Shown here in pieces: positions 7,658-17,159 of a stretch of DNA of 64,000 nt. The DNA is from Lysinibacillus irui (GTDB taxonomy: Bacteria > Bacillota > Bacilli > Bacillales_A > Planococcaceae): contig NZ_CP113527.1 in assembly GCF_028877475.1 (NCBI RefSeq), positions 4,383,527 to 4,447,526 on the forward strand, written 5' to 3'. The notes below the pieces were generated by a model that did no database searches, was not told where the DNA came from, and worked only from the letters and a program-made list of their open reading frames with translations. Positions within the stretch are counted from its first letter, which is position 1. Each line of letters begins with the position of its first letter. A program made the translations under genes and the position numbers.

Positions 7658-10435
7658 ATGTCTATGGAACAAACAAGGTATTCTCGACTGGCCAATATTA
7701 CGAAGATGATTAACATGAAGCTAGATTTACGTGAAGTATTGGAGCAGGTAACAACTGCAATATCTGAAGAAATCGTCAAATGTGATTCTGTGGGCATTTA
7801 TCTGCCACAAAAAGATGGAACATTTAGAGGGTATGTTGGAAAACCAGAAGTAATTAATGGTTGGACATTGAATATGCATATTATTGACACCGAAATAGAT
7901 TTACTGGCTAAAGAAGTAATTGAAACAAAGAAAACAATCTATATTCCTGATACGTCAAAGGATAATCGACCTGACCCTCGAGCTGTTGAAGGATTTCATA
8001 TTAAATCTTTGTTAGTACTACCTATTTCCTTTGAGCAAGAATTATTTGGTCTTGTTTTTTTATTTGATTATGGTATTCCAATGAACTTAACAGAGGAAGA
8101 AATTCAAACGGTTGAAGCATATGTAAATATGGCTGCTGTTGCTATCCAAAACGCAAACAACTTAGCTTATAAAGAACACCTTATTAACGAAAAACAGTTG
8201 CTGCTCGATGTTACACGTGACTTATCAATGTGCTCTTCACTACAAGAGAGTCTTGATAAATGCTTTTTTTACTTAGAAAAGGTTCTAGACAATAAAAATA
8301 TTGGCGTTCACCTATTAGACCCTTTAGCAGAAAAGAATATAAAACCAGCAAAGTTGAGTAAGGATAGCGATTGGACGGAAGAAAATTGGCTAAAAACACA
8401 TAATAAAATAAAAATTGATGAAAGCAATGATGCTGTAATGCAGGAGGTTTTTGAAACCAAAAAGGCCATTCTTATTCCAAATGTCTTTGAGGATGACAGA
8501 CCTAATCATGAAGTCTGTCGCAATTTTGGCATAAACGGTTTAGTTATGTTTCCTTTGATATCAATGGGTGAGATTTTAGGACAAATCTCTATTGTAAATC
8601 TTGAGAAAAAGCCATTCTACTACTCAGAAGCTCAATTACAATTAGCCCAATCAATTGTTGATACTACTGCATCTGCATTATCAAACCTGTTATATATGGA
8701 AAAGCAAGAGATCATTATCGAGGAAAGAACCTCCGAAGTAAGAGAAAAAAATAAAGAGCTCGAAAGAGTTGTCGCAGAGTTACAGCAGCTTAGCCGTGAA
8801 AAGGAGTTGATTCTCAATTCCGCAGGGGAGGGGATCTTTGGGTTAGATCTTGATCGAAACATTACATTTTGCAATCCTGCAGGTGCACACATGTTGGGAT
8901 ATGAAACAGAGAAGGAACTGATTGGAAAATCAGTCGATATTATAATGAGTGGCTGTGAAACAGAGGACAAAATTATGGTTTCACCCTTCTTAAACACAAA
9001 TTTTAATAGCTACAAAGTTTTTTTTAGAAAAGATAATTCAAACTTTCCAGTCGAATATGTAACCTCATTAATAAAAGAAGGAGACAAGGTCGTAGGTGAA
9101 GTTGTGACATTTAAAGATATAACACAAAGAAAGCAACTAGAAGAGAAAATTAAATACCACGCTTATTTTGATAGCTTAACAGATTTACCCAACCGAATTC
9201 TTTTATTAGACCGATTAACTCAAGGTTTAAAATCTGCAAAAGTGAATGGTGAAAAATTAGCAGTTCTCTATTTAGATCTAGATCGTTTCAAATTAGTAAA
9301 TGATTCACTCGGTCATAGCTATGGGGATCTATTGCTCCAAAATGTTGCCAAACGTTTAAGTGCTTGCGTTCCAGAAGATGCAACCGTGTCAAGGCAGGGT
9401 GGGGATGAGTTTACAATCTGTTTACCTAATATTAAATGTGAAAACGACATTTTGAAGGTTATTAATTGTATAAATGATTCCTTCTCTAAACCTTTTAATT
9501 TAATAGACCATGAAATTTACATTAAAACAAGTATCGGTATAAGCCTGTTTCCTGAAAACGGTGAGACTACAGAAACATTAATAAAAAATGCAGACACAGC
9601 TATGTACAAATCAAAAGAAACACCCGGTACTAGCTACCATTTCTTTAGCGAAGGGATGGATACAAGAACTTTTGAAAGTATCCAACTTGAGAATGATTTA
9701 TATAAAGCTTTAGAGCGAGATGAACTAATTATCTTCTATCAGCCACAAATAAATTATAAAACAAATAGAATTAAGGGTGTTGAAGCTCTATTAAGATGGA
9801 ATCATCGAAAACATGGAATGATAGCACCGGATAAGTTTATTCCCATTGCTGAAGAAACAGGTTTAATTGTTCCTATAGGTGAGTGGGTTCTTAGGGAAGC
9901 CTGCAAGCAATTAAAAGAATGGCATAACCAGGGATGTCCTTTAATTAGTGTGTCGGTGAATTTATCTGTCCATCAGTTCGAGCAGAATGATTTATTTGCT
10001 ATTGTAAAAAACGTCCTAAAGGAAACAGATTTGTCACCCGAGTATTTACAACTAGAGCTTACGGAAAATCTCATTGTTAAAAATACAGAGGTAACTTTAA
10101 AAACGATGACACAACTGCAAGGACTTGGGGTAAATTTAGCAATTGATGATTTTGGTACTGGATATTCATCCCTAGGTTATTTGAAAAACTTGCCGATTTC
10201 TACATTAAAAATTGATAAATCCTTTGTTCAAGAAATGTTAACGGATGACGCAGCAGCTATTACGAATACGATTATTACGCTTGCTCAAAACTTAAAACTG
10301 GAGGTTATTGCCGAAGGAGTTGAAACCAAAGAACAGGCAGACTATTTATTGGCACAAAATTGTCATTTAATGCAAGGATATTTTTTCAGCAAGCCTATGA
10401 AATCTGGAGAAATTATGAAAAAATATTTCAAGTAG
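7658..10435 (+). CDS. Cyclic di-GMP protein GAF-GAF-PAS-GGDEF-EAL
   Basis: Large cytoplasmic sensor (925 residues, no membrane helix). Domains in order: GAF about 20-165, GAF about 185-345, a short coiled coil, PAS about 385-500, GGDEF about 505-670 and EAL about 685-925. GGDEF is intact at 581-585 and lacks an upstream RxxD I-site. The EAL signature is at 709-711, and the other expected catalytic residues are visible: Asn in SVNLSVHQF, Glu in LELTEN, Asp-Asp in [11 protein letters not shown], Lys in LKIDKSF, Glu in AEGVET, and Gln in MQGYFFSKP. An active phosphodiesterase is therefore likely; cyclase activity is possible. The ATG follows GGGAGG. It probably shares a transcript with the next gene, 32 bp downstream. 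Confidence 0.92.
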   Translation: MSMEQTRYSRLANITKMINMKLDLREVLEQVTTAISEEIVKCDSVGIYLPQKDGTFRGYVGKPEVINGWTLNMHIIDTEIDLLAKEVIETKKTIYIPDTSKDNRPDPRAVEGFHIKSLLVLPISFEQELFGLVFLFDYGIPMNLTEEEIQTVEAYVNMAAVAIQNANNLAYKEHLINEKQLLLDVTRDLSMCSSLQESLDKCFFYLEKVLDNKNIGVHLLDPLAEKNIKPAKLSKDSDWTEENWLKTHNKIKIDESNDAVMQEVFETKKAILIPNVFEDDRPNHEVCRNFGINGLVMFPLISMGEILGQISIVNLEKKPFYYSEAQLQLAQSIVDTTASALSNLLYMEKQEIIIEERTSEVREKNKELERVVAELQQLSREKELILNSAGEGIFGLDLDRNITFCNPAGAHMLGYETEKELIGKSVDIIMSGCETEDKIMVSPFLNTNFNSYKVFFRKDNSNFPVEYVTSLIKEGDKVVGEVVTFKDITQRKQLEEKIKYHAYFDSLTDLPNRILLLDRLTQGLKSAKVNGEKLAVLYLDLDRFKLVNDSLGHSYGDLLLQNVAKRLSACVPEDATVSRQGGDEFTICLPNIKCENDILKVINCINDSFSKPFNLIDHEIYIKTSIGISLFPENGETTETLIKNADTAMYKSKETPGTSYHFFSEGMDTRTFESIQLENDLYKALERDELIIFYQPQINYKTNRIKGVEALLRWNHRKHGMIAPDKFIPIAEETGLIVPIGEWVLREACKQLKEWHNQGCPLISVSVNLSVHQFEQNDLFAIVKNVLKETDLSPEYLQLELTENLIVKNTEVTLKTMTQLQGLGVNLAIDDFGTGYSSLGYLKNLPISTLKIDKSFVQEMLTDDAAAITNTIITLAQNLKLEVIAEGVETKEQADYLLAQNCHLMQGYFFSKPMKSGEIMKKYFK

Positions 10436-10467
10436 TGTTTAAATTTATTAAGCAAAGGAGATTTAAA

Positions 10468-12105
10468 ATGAAAGCAGCTCGTACGGTCTTAGAGTATTTA
10501 AAAAATAGCGGTGTGCAATATATTTTTGGTATTCCAGCAGGTTCAGTCAATGCATTTTTTGATGAACTCTATGATATGAAGGAATTAACACCGATTGTCA
10601 CAAAGCATGAAGGAGCAGCATCATATATGGCTGCTGCTTACGCAAAGTATACAAATCATCTAAGTGTATGTATTGGCTGTAGTGGTCCAGGGGGGACAAA
10701 TCTTGTAACAGGTGCCGCAAATGCCATGCGAGAGCATTTGCCGGTTTTATTTTTAACTGGTGCTGTTCCTGTTAATACAATTGGTCTAAATGCCTCTCAG
10801 GAATTGGATGCGCAACCGATTTTCCAATCAGTTACCAAGTATAGTGTAACTGTTAAAGAATCAAAGGATTTATTAAAGGAAATAGTAAAAGCCTCCGAAA
10901 TTGCTATATCGGGAGTTCCTGGTCCGGTACATATTGCTATACCAATCGATGTTCAACATGAAACAGTTGAAAACGTAGAAATACCAGCTTCACCAAAAAG
11001 AACAGCCATGGTTCCTGAAATAGATACCATTAAAAATGTAGCCGAACAGCTAATACAAAGAAAAAATGGTTATATTTTGGTAGGACAAGGGGTAAGAAAT
11101 TCTGTTGAATCATTATTAGAATTAGCAGAAATTCTTAATTGGCCTATTATTACAACACCACAAGCCAAAGGGTACATTCCAGAGGATCATCCTCTCCTCG
11201 TTGGCGTTTTCGGTTTTGCTGGTCACGAAGCCGCTTCAGAATTGATAGCTGAAGGAGATGGACAAGTATTATTAATTGTAGGTTCAAGTTTAGGTGAAAC
11301 AGCAACAAATAACTACAATTTAAATCTTACAAAAAACCGCTTTTCTATACAGATGGACTTTGACCAATCCGTCTTCAATCGAAAATACGAGATTGATATG
11401 CCCGTGCTAGGTGATATCAATCTAAGTTTATTATTACTTATTGAAGAATTAAGAGCGAAAGGTTTAACAAGAACCTCCCTTGAGATTAAAGAAAATAAAG
11501 AAATTCTTGAAAATGCAGAGGAATATAACACGAAAAATGTTCTGTTAAATATTCAAAAATATTTACCAGCATCTACAAGGTATACTATCGATATCGGAGA
11601 GTTTATGTCCTATGTCATTCATCATATGAAAGTTTTAGATTATGATACTTTTAATATAAATGTTCATTTTGGCGCAATGGGAAGTGGGATTGGATCTGCT
11701 ATTGGTTCGAAATTAGCTGAACCTGAACGTCCTGTTGTATGTATCACTGGTGATGGTTGTTTCTTCATGCATGGAATGGAAATATTAACAGCGAAAGAGT
11801 ATAATTTACCGATTTTATTTATTGTCATGAATAATGCTCGTTTAGGCATGGTATATCATGGACATGCTTTACAGTTTCAACGTACTCATCCATCCTTTGA
11901 GCAAAATCCAATTAATATAAGTGCTATGGCTTCAGCGATGGATATACCGAGTTTCCAAGTAACTGGACTACAAGATATTACTAACGATATGATTAATAAC
12001 TTAATGAATTTAAATGGACCAGCTGTATTGGAAGTAGTTTTAACAGATCATAACACACCTCCTATGGGAGACCGAGTTAAATTTTTATCGTCTTTTGGGA
12101 AATAG
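10468..12105 (+). CDS. Thiamine-diphosphate-dependent enzyme (acetolactate synthase-like)
   Basis: A 545-residue member of the acetolactate synthase / benzoylformate decarboxylase / pyruvate oxidase superfamily. The N-terminal pyrimidine-binding domain has the catalytic Glu48 in KHEGAASYMA. A central FAD-like domain follows, then the C-terminal diphosphate-binding motif GDGC...MNN (about residues 430-456). The substrate cannot be read from sequence: no regulatory ilvH-like subunit gene is adjacent, so branched-chain synthesis is unlikely, and a decarboxylase or synthase in catabolism is possible. The ATG at 10468 has AAAGGAGA upstream; the frame extends into the preceding gene but that is not coding. 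It ends in its own terminator. Confidence 0.82.
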   Translation: MKAARTVLEYLKNSGVQYIFGIPAGSVNAFFDELYDMKELTPIVTKHEGAASYMAAAYAKYTNHLSVCIGCSGPGGTNLVTGAANAMREHLPVLFLTGAVPVNTIGLNASQELDAQPIFQSVTKYSVTVKESKDLLKEIVKASEIAISGVPGPVHIAIPIDVQHETVENVEIPASPKRTAMVPEIDTIKNVAEQLIQRKNGYILVGQGVRNSVESLLELAEILNWPIITTPQAKGYIPEDHPLLVGVFGFAGHEAASELIAEGDGQVLLIVGSSLGETATNNYNLNLTKNRFSIQMDFDQSVFNRKYEIDMPVLGDINLSLLLLIEELRAKGLTRTSLEIKENKEILENAEEYNTKNVLLNIQKYLPASTRYTIDIGEFMSYVIHHMKVLDYDTFNINVHFGAMGSGIGSAIGSKLAEPERPVVCITGDGCFFMHGMEILTAKEYNLPILFIVMNNARLGMVYHGHALQFQRTHPSFEQNPINISAMASAMDIPSFQVTGLQDITNDMINNLMNLNGPAVLEVVLTDHNTPPMGDRVKFLSSFGK

Positions 12106-12133
12106 AACCGTTAAAGCATCATAACTATAAAAA

Positions 12134-12178
12134 GATCATATAGATGGGGAGAATCTCTCCCCTCTAAATGATTTTTTT
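12134..12178 (+). terminator. Terminator after TPP enzyme gene
   Basis: GGGGAGA/TCTCCCC stem with a three-base loop and further outer pairing (ATCAT/ATGAT), followed by a run of seven T. Confidence 0.75.
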
Positions 12179-12237
12179 GATCTTACTATAAACTGTTTAT
12201 GTATTATAAGTTCCCGACTCTAAACCTAACGAATTGT

Positions 12238-12831
12238 TTACAAATTAGAAAATGAATGTCGAATAACTCCAAGTATAGCCCCTATTGTTTGTCCTTTAAA
12301 AGCATCTGAAACTGCTTCACCTGAGGGGTTTGAGAAATAATAGCTGGCCATTTTTTCATTGTAGTAATACCCTAAACCTGTGAGAGCATCTTGTAAGTCA
12401 GCTGGGAGCTCTTCTAATCCTGTGTGTTCAGTGAAATACTTTGTAGGAAAGACCTTCACATCCACATCTCCTGCACCAGTGTGTACTACAAATAAGTCTT
12501 TTTCATGTTGAACAATCCACTGATCTTTTGAATATAACGAAAGTCGTGATCCTTCTAATGAGGATATTGCTTCTAAATTAACACCAAAAATTTCATTTAT
12601 TATTTTGCGTATCTTTGCCCCTGTTATTGCCCCATCGTATTGATGTAGATGGTAATCTATTACCCCTCTCCCTGAAGATAAAGATGTCTCTTTTAACTTT
12701 TTAGATAGAATAGGTGCTTTATCTAAATTAATACCAAAAATTAAATCAACAACATGAAAAATCTCAGAACTACTCATTTTTCTTCCATAAGAATTTAAAT
12801 GCTGATCCATCTTTTCTGCCTTTTTCATCAT
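12238..12831 (-). CDS. Hypothetical protein with internal duplication
   Basis: I do not recognise this 197-residue soluble protein. It has no signal peptide or membrane helix. Two similar segments are visible in the N-terminal half: SSSEIFHVVDLIFGINLDKA (about 20-39) and TGAKIRKIINEIFGVNLEAI (about 70-89). Both have an I-x-x-hydrophobic-IFGxNL core, suggesting a duplicated helical unit. The C-terminal half (about 95-197) looks like a small alpha/beta domain. The start has RBS GGGAGG; either of two adjacent ATG codons could be used. It lies downstream of the LRR gene on the same strand (143-bp gap), so co-transcription is possible. Confidence 0.6.
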   Translation of the reverse strand: MMKKAEKMDQHLNSYGRKMSSSEIFHVVDLIFGINLDKAPILSKKLKETSLSSGRGVIDYHLHQYDGAITGAKIRKIINEIFGVNLEAISSLEGSRLSLYSKDQWIVQHEKDLFVVHTGAGDVDVKVFPTKYFTEHTGLEELPADLQDALTGLGYYYNEKMASYYFSNPSGEAVSDAFKGQTIGAILGVIRHSFSNL

Positions 12832-12974
12832 TCAACCCTCCCATAAAAACTATAACACTACTAAAGAAGCAAGAGGTAAATTCTCTTGCTTCTCGCACAA
12901 TTTTAAATCTAACAATTACGAAAGACCAGGCCTTTAATGTATAAATTCTATAGCAACTAAAAGGTTCATTACCC

Positions 12975-14855
12975 TCAATAAATCTCAATTCTTCCTTTGT
13001 CTAGAACAGACTTATTTTGCACCTGATTTCCTAAAATATAAAGCTTTTTCAAATTAGGTAGATTCACTAAAGGCTCTACATTTGAAATAGCGTTGTTTTC
13101 CAGATGAAGAACCTCAATTTGTTGCCAGTTTTTCATAATATTTAACGATTGTAAGGAACTATCTTGTAACGTGAATGAACGGAGAGCTGAAAAGTCTACA
13201 AAGTAAGGTATGACCTTCTCAACATCTTGTACCCAATCACCATTACCTATTCGACTCGTTACATCATTCAAGGTTAAATGCTCCAACACATTATTCGTGA
13301 ATGGTTGCGTACTATTTAATTGAAGACTACATTTATAACAATTTAAGGTTTTTACATGCTGTAAATTGAATAATTCACTTGTTTCCTGAAAAAACGCTGT
13401 CTCATTAAAGTTAAGTGTATGCAGATTCGGTAGTTGATTGAAAGAACGAATACCTGTAAAATCACCATATTCTCTTGCTGTAAGTTGTTCTAGCTGTGGG
13501 TATTTCAGTAATTCTGATCCATCAAAGGACACTCCTGCTCCCCCACTTATATAAACCGTCAAATCTTTTAAAGCTGGCGCCTCTAACTTTTCTATAAAAG
13601 AACCTGGAAGTTCGGCCTTTTTCAAATGGGGCACTACAATTGTTGACGTATCTCCATAATAACCAGTTACCGATAACTCAGTCAGTGATGATAGACTGTT
13701 CACAATATCAAGCAATTCTAATTGTCCTGGAGAAGATAAACGCAGCTTTGTCAAAGATGATTTATTTCTAAGTTTTTCTAAATTCGTAATGTTCATATAT
13801 TCAAGATCAAGTGATTGTAGGTTAGGCATATTATCTATAAAATCAAGCGTTTTTAAATTTCTTACTGATGAGAGTTTCAATTCTTGTAATTGATTCAATG
13901 AATAAAGTGAGTTAAAATCTGTCGCCTCACTAATTTCTAGTGCTAACGATTCTAAATTAGTGAGTGTAGACAACCACTTTAAATCGTTGGTAGATTTTAA
14001 TGACAGCGATTTTAGTGGTAATTTATTTAGTAGCTGGAAATCTGTAACCTCTTCAGTCATATAAGAAATTTCAAGTGATTGAAGATTAGGAAACTCTAAT
14101 AATAAAGCAAGCTCATTATTACTTCGTATTTGAATTGAGAGCTCTATAACATTAGATTTATCGCTAAAATATTCCGCAATTTTACTAAATGATTCATTAA
14201 AGCTACCTGTATAGCTCTTTAAGTTTTTCAGATGTAGGAAGCTTACATTTTCACTCTGTGAGATTTCATAATCATTCATAAGCTTTAAGACAGCCAGTCC
14301 TGTAAAGGCTTCAAAATCTTTCTGTTCGATTTTTTGTGTATTCAATAACTTATCCATCATAATATAAGTGGAAATCTTGGCGTTTTTATTTGTAAATGGA
14401 TCGTCGAGACTGTAATCAAAATGCCATTGATCGTCAGAATAATAGGCGGCCAAATAACGAATGCTTGCGATTTCTTCTTGAGTGGGCAATAATTCACCTT
14501 TTTCAAAAATATCTTTTAAAAAGAATAATAACACTTCGCTTTCAGGCATTGTTCGAACTGGGATTTGCTCTTGATTGCCGTATTCTGTATGATTGTTACC
14601 CAAAAGAAAATAAACAAAAAATGCACAAAGGATTATAATCGGCACAATAAGAAGCACCTTTAGATTTGATTTTGGGCGTGGCATCGTACTAGGAGAAGGT
14701 GTTCCGTAATAATTATGAATGGTTTGATCTACATAATACACCTTATTCTCTTTCAACATTATTTCAGTATCGCAATAAGGACATTTGAATGATTGCCCTT
14801 CTTTGTATTCAATTTTCCCATCACAATTTGGGCAATTTAATTTAATCAATTCCAC
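12975..14855 (-). CDS. Zinc-ribbon, single-TM, leucine-rich-repeat membrane protein
   Basis: Unusual 626-residue architecture. The N-terminal zinc ribbon carries CPNC at 8-11 and CPYC at 25-28. A linker leads to one transmembrane helix (about 66-86). A globular segment follows (about 95-200), then roughly 15 irregular leucine-rich repeats to the C-terminus, ending with LEVLHLENN-type units. Topology is inferred: ribbon inside, repeats outside. The start is a GTG at 14855, because AAGGGG lies seven bases upstream; the open frame continues ten codons up to a TTG with no RBS. No enzymatic domain is seen. The role is unknown; LRRs suggest protein binding at the cell surface. Confidence 0.75.
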   Translation of the reverse strand: MELIKLNCPNCDGKIEYKEGQSFKCPYCDTEIMLKENKVYYVDQTIHNYYGTPSPSTMPRPKSNLKVLLIVPIIILCAFFVYFLLGNNHTEYGNQEQIPVRTMPESEVLLFFLKDIFEKGELLPTQEEIASIRYLAAYYSDDQWHFDYSLDDPFTNKNAKISTYIMMDKLLNTQKIEQKDFEAFTGLAVLKLMNDYEISQSENVSFLHLKNLKSYTGSFNESFSKIAEYFSDKSNVIELSIQIRSNNELALLLEFPNLQSLEISYMTEEVTDFQLLNKLPLKSLSLKSTNDLKWLSTLTNLESLALEISEATDFNSLYSLNQLQELKLSSVRNLKTLDFIDNMPNLQSLDLEYMNITNLEKLRNKSSLTKLRLSSPGQLELLDIVNSLSSLTELSVTGYYGDTSTIVVPHLKKAELPGSFIEKLEAPALKDLTVYISGGAGVSFDGSELLKYPQLEQLTAREYGDFTGIRSFNQLPNLHTLNFNETAFFQETSELFNLQHVKTLNCYKCSLQLNSTQPFTNNVLEHLTLNDVTSRIGNGDWVQDVEKVIPYFVDFSALRSFTLQDSSLQSLNIMKNWQQIEVLHLENNAISNVEPLVNLPNLKKLYILGNQVQNKSVLDKGRIEIY

Positions 14856-15072
14856 TGGCAGTCCCCTTCCCAGCTCTATTTTCAATTAAGCTTAGTTGCC
14901 CGAAAAATAAATGTCAATATTTCTTTGAAATACTAATTATTCTCCATCATAAATTGCAGCGGGGTACTACATTTAATCTCCCACTAATTGCAGAAGCATT
15001 AATTATGTAGAAATAAAGTAAATATGATATCTTTTTGCAAGGTAGTATTTTGGAAAGAGAGGATATTCATCA

Positions 15073-16050
15073 ATGAATCAAAATAATTTCTGGCTTGATT
15101 TACCACGGCCATTTTTCATTTTAGCTCCAATGGAGGATGTGACAGATGTCGTTTTTCGTCATGTCATTAGTGAGGCTGGACGGCCCGATGTATTTTTTAC
15201 GGAATTCACCAATACAACGAGCTATTGTCATCCAGATGGTATGGACAATGTACGTAACCGTTTAGCATTCACAGAAGATGAGCAGCCGATTGTCGCACAT
15301 ATTTGGGGAGACAACCCTGAACATTTCCGTCAAATGAGTATCGGAATGAAGGAACTAGGCTTTAAAGGTATCGATATTAATATGGGGTGCCCTGTCGATA
15401 ATGTGGCTGAAAGAGGCAAAGGAGCCGGCTTAATTCTTCATCCTGAACGTGCCTCTGAAATCATTCAAGCCGCAAAGGTAGGAGGCTTACCTGTAAGTGT
15501 AAAAACGAGACTTGGCTTTACAAATGTAGCCGAGTGGCGTGATTGGCTCACTCATATACTGAAACAGGATATCGCCAATCTTTCTATTCATCTTCGTACA
15601 CGAGAAGAAATGAGCAAAGTTGCAGCCCATTGGGAATTAATTGCAGATATCAAAAAACTGCGAGATGAAGTTGCTCCTAAAACATTGCTGACGATCAACG
15701 GAGATATTCCAGATCGTTCAACAGGCCTAAAGCTAGTTGAGCAATACGGTGTCGATGGTGTAATGATAGGCAGAGGTGTGTTTTCAAACCCGTTTGCCTT
15801 TGAAAAGGAGCCGACAGAGCATAGTGCTAAAGAATACCTTAGCTTGCTATCCCTTCACCTGGATCTCCATGATCATTACTCTAAAGAATTTGAAACGCGC
15901 TCATTTAAAGCATTACAACGCTTCTTTAAAATATATGTACGTGGCTTCAAAGGGGCTAGTCAATTAAGAGTTCAATTACTAAATGCCCATTCGACTGACG
16001 AAGTACGTGAACTATTAGCTGCCTATACTGCCAATGTATTAACGGAGTAG
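15073..16050 (+). CDS. dus: tRNA-dihydrouridine synthase
   Basis: FMN-dependent enzyme reducing uridines in the tRNA D-loop to dihydrouridine. The 325 residues form a TIM barrel beginning [12 protein letters not shown]. The catalytic cysteine is Cys106 in [10 protein letters not shown], and the flavin phosphate-binding end is [12 protein letters not shown]-terminal helical tRNA-binding domain follows. The sequence resembles the shorter Dus homologs of Bacillales rather than DusB next to lysS; the exact target uridine is unknown. RBS AGAGAGGA precedes the ATG. It is monocistronic with a downstream hairpin terminator. Confidence 0.9.
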   Translation: MNQNNFWLDLPRPFFILAPMEDVTDVVFRHVISEAGRPDVFFTEFTNTTSYCHPDGMDNVRNRLAFTEDEQPIVAHIWGDNPEHFRQMSIGMKELGFKGIDINMGCPVDNVAERGKGAGLILHPERASEIIQAAKVGGLPVSVKTRLGFTNVAEWRDWLTHILKQDIANLSIHLRTREEMSKVAAHWELIADIKKLRDEVAPKTLLTINGDIPDRSTGLKLVEQYGVDGVMIGRGVFSNPFAFEKEPTEHSAKEYLSLLSLHLDLHDHYSKEFETRSFKALQRFFKIYVRGFKGASQLRVQLLNAHSTDEVRELLAAYTANVLTE

Positions 16051-16062
16051 ATCGACCACATT

Positions 16063-16091
16063 AAAGGAGACTGGCAATGCCAATCTCCTTT
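16063..16091 (+). terminator. Terminator after dus
   Basis: AAAGGAGA/TCTCCTTT stem with an inner GGC/GCC stem and a short loop, starting 12 bases after the stop. The T tract is short. Confidence 0.7.
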
Positions 16092-16148
16092 ATATTTGCT
16101 TTACTTGTAAACGTATATTCTTAACTATGACTATAAAGATTGGTCATT

Positions 16149-17039
16149 TTATTTACTTTGAGAAATTGATAAAAAATAGTCTAAAACAAATAAGCGAAAT
16201 TGCTTTGCAATTGGTGTGAAGTAGCGCTTTTCGGACCAGGCTAATCCAATTGTTCGTTGACAAGTTGGTTCAACTATTCGAAGCTTATGCGGAAACTGTC
16301 CTGATTTAGGTACCCATGATAATTCAGAAACGAAAGCTACACCTAATCCTTGCCTAACTAAGTCTGAAATAACGGTAGGTTCGTCTCCCTCAAAAGCAAT
16401 ATGTTGAACAAATCCTGCTTCCCGGCAAAACTGGTCAGTTAAGTTTCGGAATCCATACCCTGTATTCATGCTAATAAATGCTTCATCCTTCACTTCTTCA
16501 AGCCGGATACTTTCCCTCTCTGCTAGCTGATGATTAGGTGGTACAATCAAAAATATTTCTTCCGTAATGAGTGGCTCCCATCTTACGCCCTCTCCTTCAA
16601 TTGGAATTGAAGAAATACAATAATCTAAATCCCCTTCTAATAGCATTTTCTTCATAGAAGAAACAGATTTTAGAAATTGTTGAAAACGAACATCGGGATG
16701 TTTCGATAAAAAAGAACCTAATAATGAAGGTAACACTCTTGGAATGGTAACTGCTAATGTAATACTCTTTTGATCTTGATCGATAAATTGATTAAGTTCT
16801 CTTTGACCCTCATTCAATTCTGCAAAAGCTCGATCCACACGATTTAAAAAAACTTTTCCAGCTGCATTCAGACTTATTTTCCGATGTTCCCGATCAAACA
16901 ATTCCACTCCTAAATCTTCCTCTAAACGAGAAATCGTTTTACTAAGGGATGGCTGGGCAATTTGAAGTTGTTCTGCTGCCTTCGTCATATGTTCCAGCCG
17001 AGCAACTGTTTGAAAGTATTTTAATTGCAAAAGTTCCAT
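16149..17039 (-). CDS. LysR-family transcriptional regulator
   Basis: A 296-residue LysR-type regulator. The N-terminal winged helix-turn-helix (1-60) reads MTKAAEQLQIAQPSLSKTIS, and the C-terminal half is a periplasmic-binding-like effector domain (about 90-290). It is divergent from the YhgE/Pip gene across a 120-bp gap. In LysR families this usually means it controls that neighbour and itself. A dyad ATAA-N11-TTAT at 17078-17096 in the gap fits a T-N11-A LysR box. The effector is unknown. Confidence 0.92.
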   Translation of the reverse strand: MELLQLKYFQTVARLEHMTKAAEQLQIAQPSLSKTISRLEEDLGVELFDREHRKISLNAAGKVFLNRVDRAFAELNEGQRELNQFIDQDQKSITLAVTIPRVLPSLLGSFLSKHPDVRFQQFLKSVSSMKKMLLEGDLDYCISSIPIEGEGVRWEPLITEEIFLIVPPNHQLAERESIRLEEVKDEAFISMNTGYGFRNLTDQFCREAGFVQHIAFEGDEPTVISDLVRQGLGVAFVSELSWVPKSGQFPHKLRIVEPTCQRTIGLAWSEKRYFTPIAKQFRLFVLDYFLSISQSK

Positions 17040-17071
17040 GCAGACTCCCCTTTATCATAGACTCAAATCTA

Positions 17072-17096
17072 TTATGCATAACCTTTTATGTATTAT
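17072..17096. promoter_or_regulatory. Candidate LysR operator between divergent genes
   Basis: Palindrome TTATGCATAA (17072-17081) overlaps an ATAA-N11-TTAT dyad (17078-17096) in the only intergenic space shared by the LysR gene and the YhgE/Pip gene. Spacing and symmetry suit a LysR box. Assignment rests on position and motif only. Confidence 0.45.
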
Positions 17097-17159
17097 ACAA
17101 CATCAACATATTAGATTAAGATGAAATAATCTTTTGCATAAAGAAAGGTAGGATATTTC

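Noticed and set aside
12770..12988. 72-codon frame between the LRR gene and the hypothetical gene
   Set aside because: It overlaps both neighbours in another frame, has no RBS and no recognisable features.
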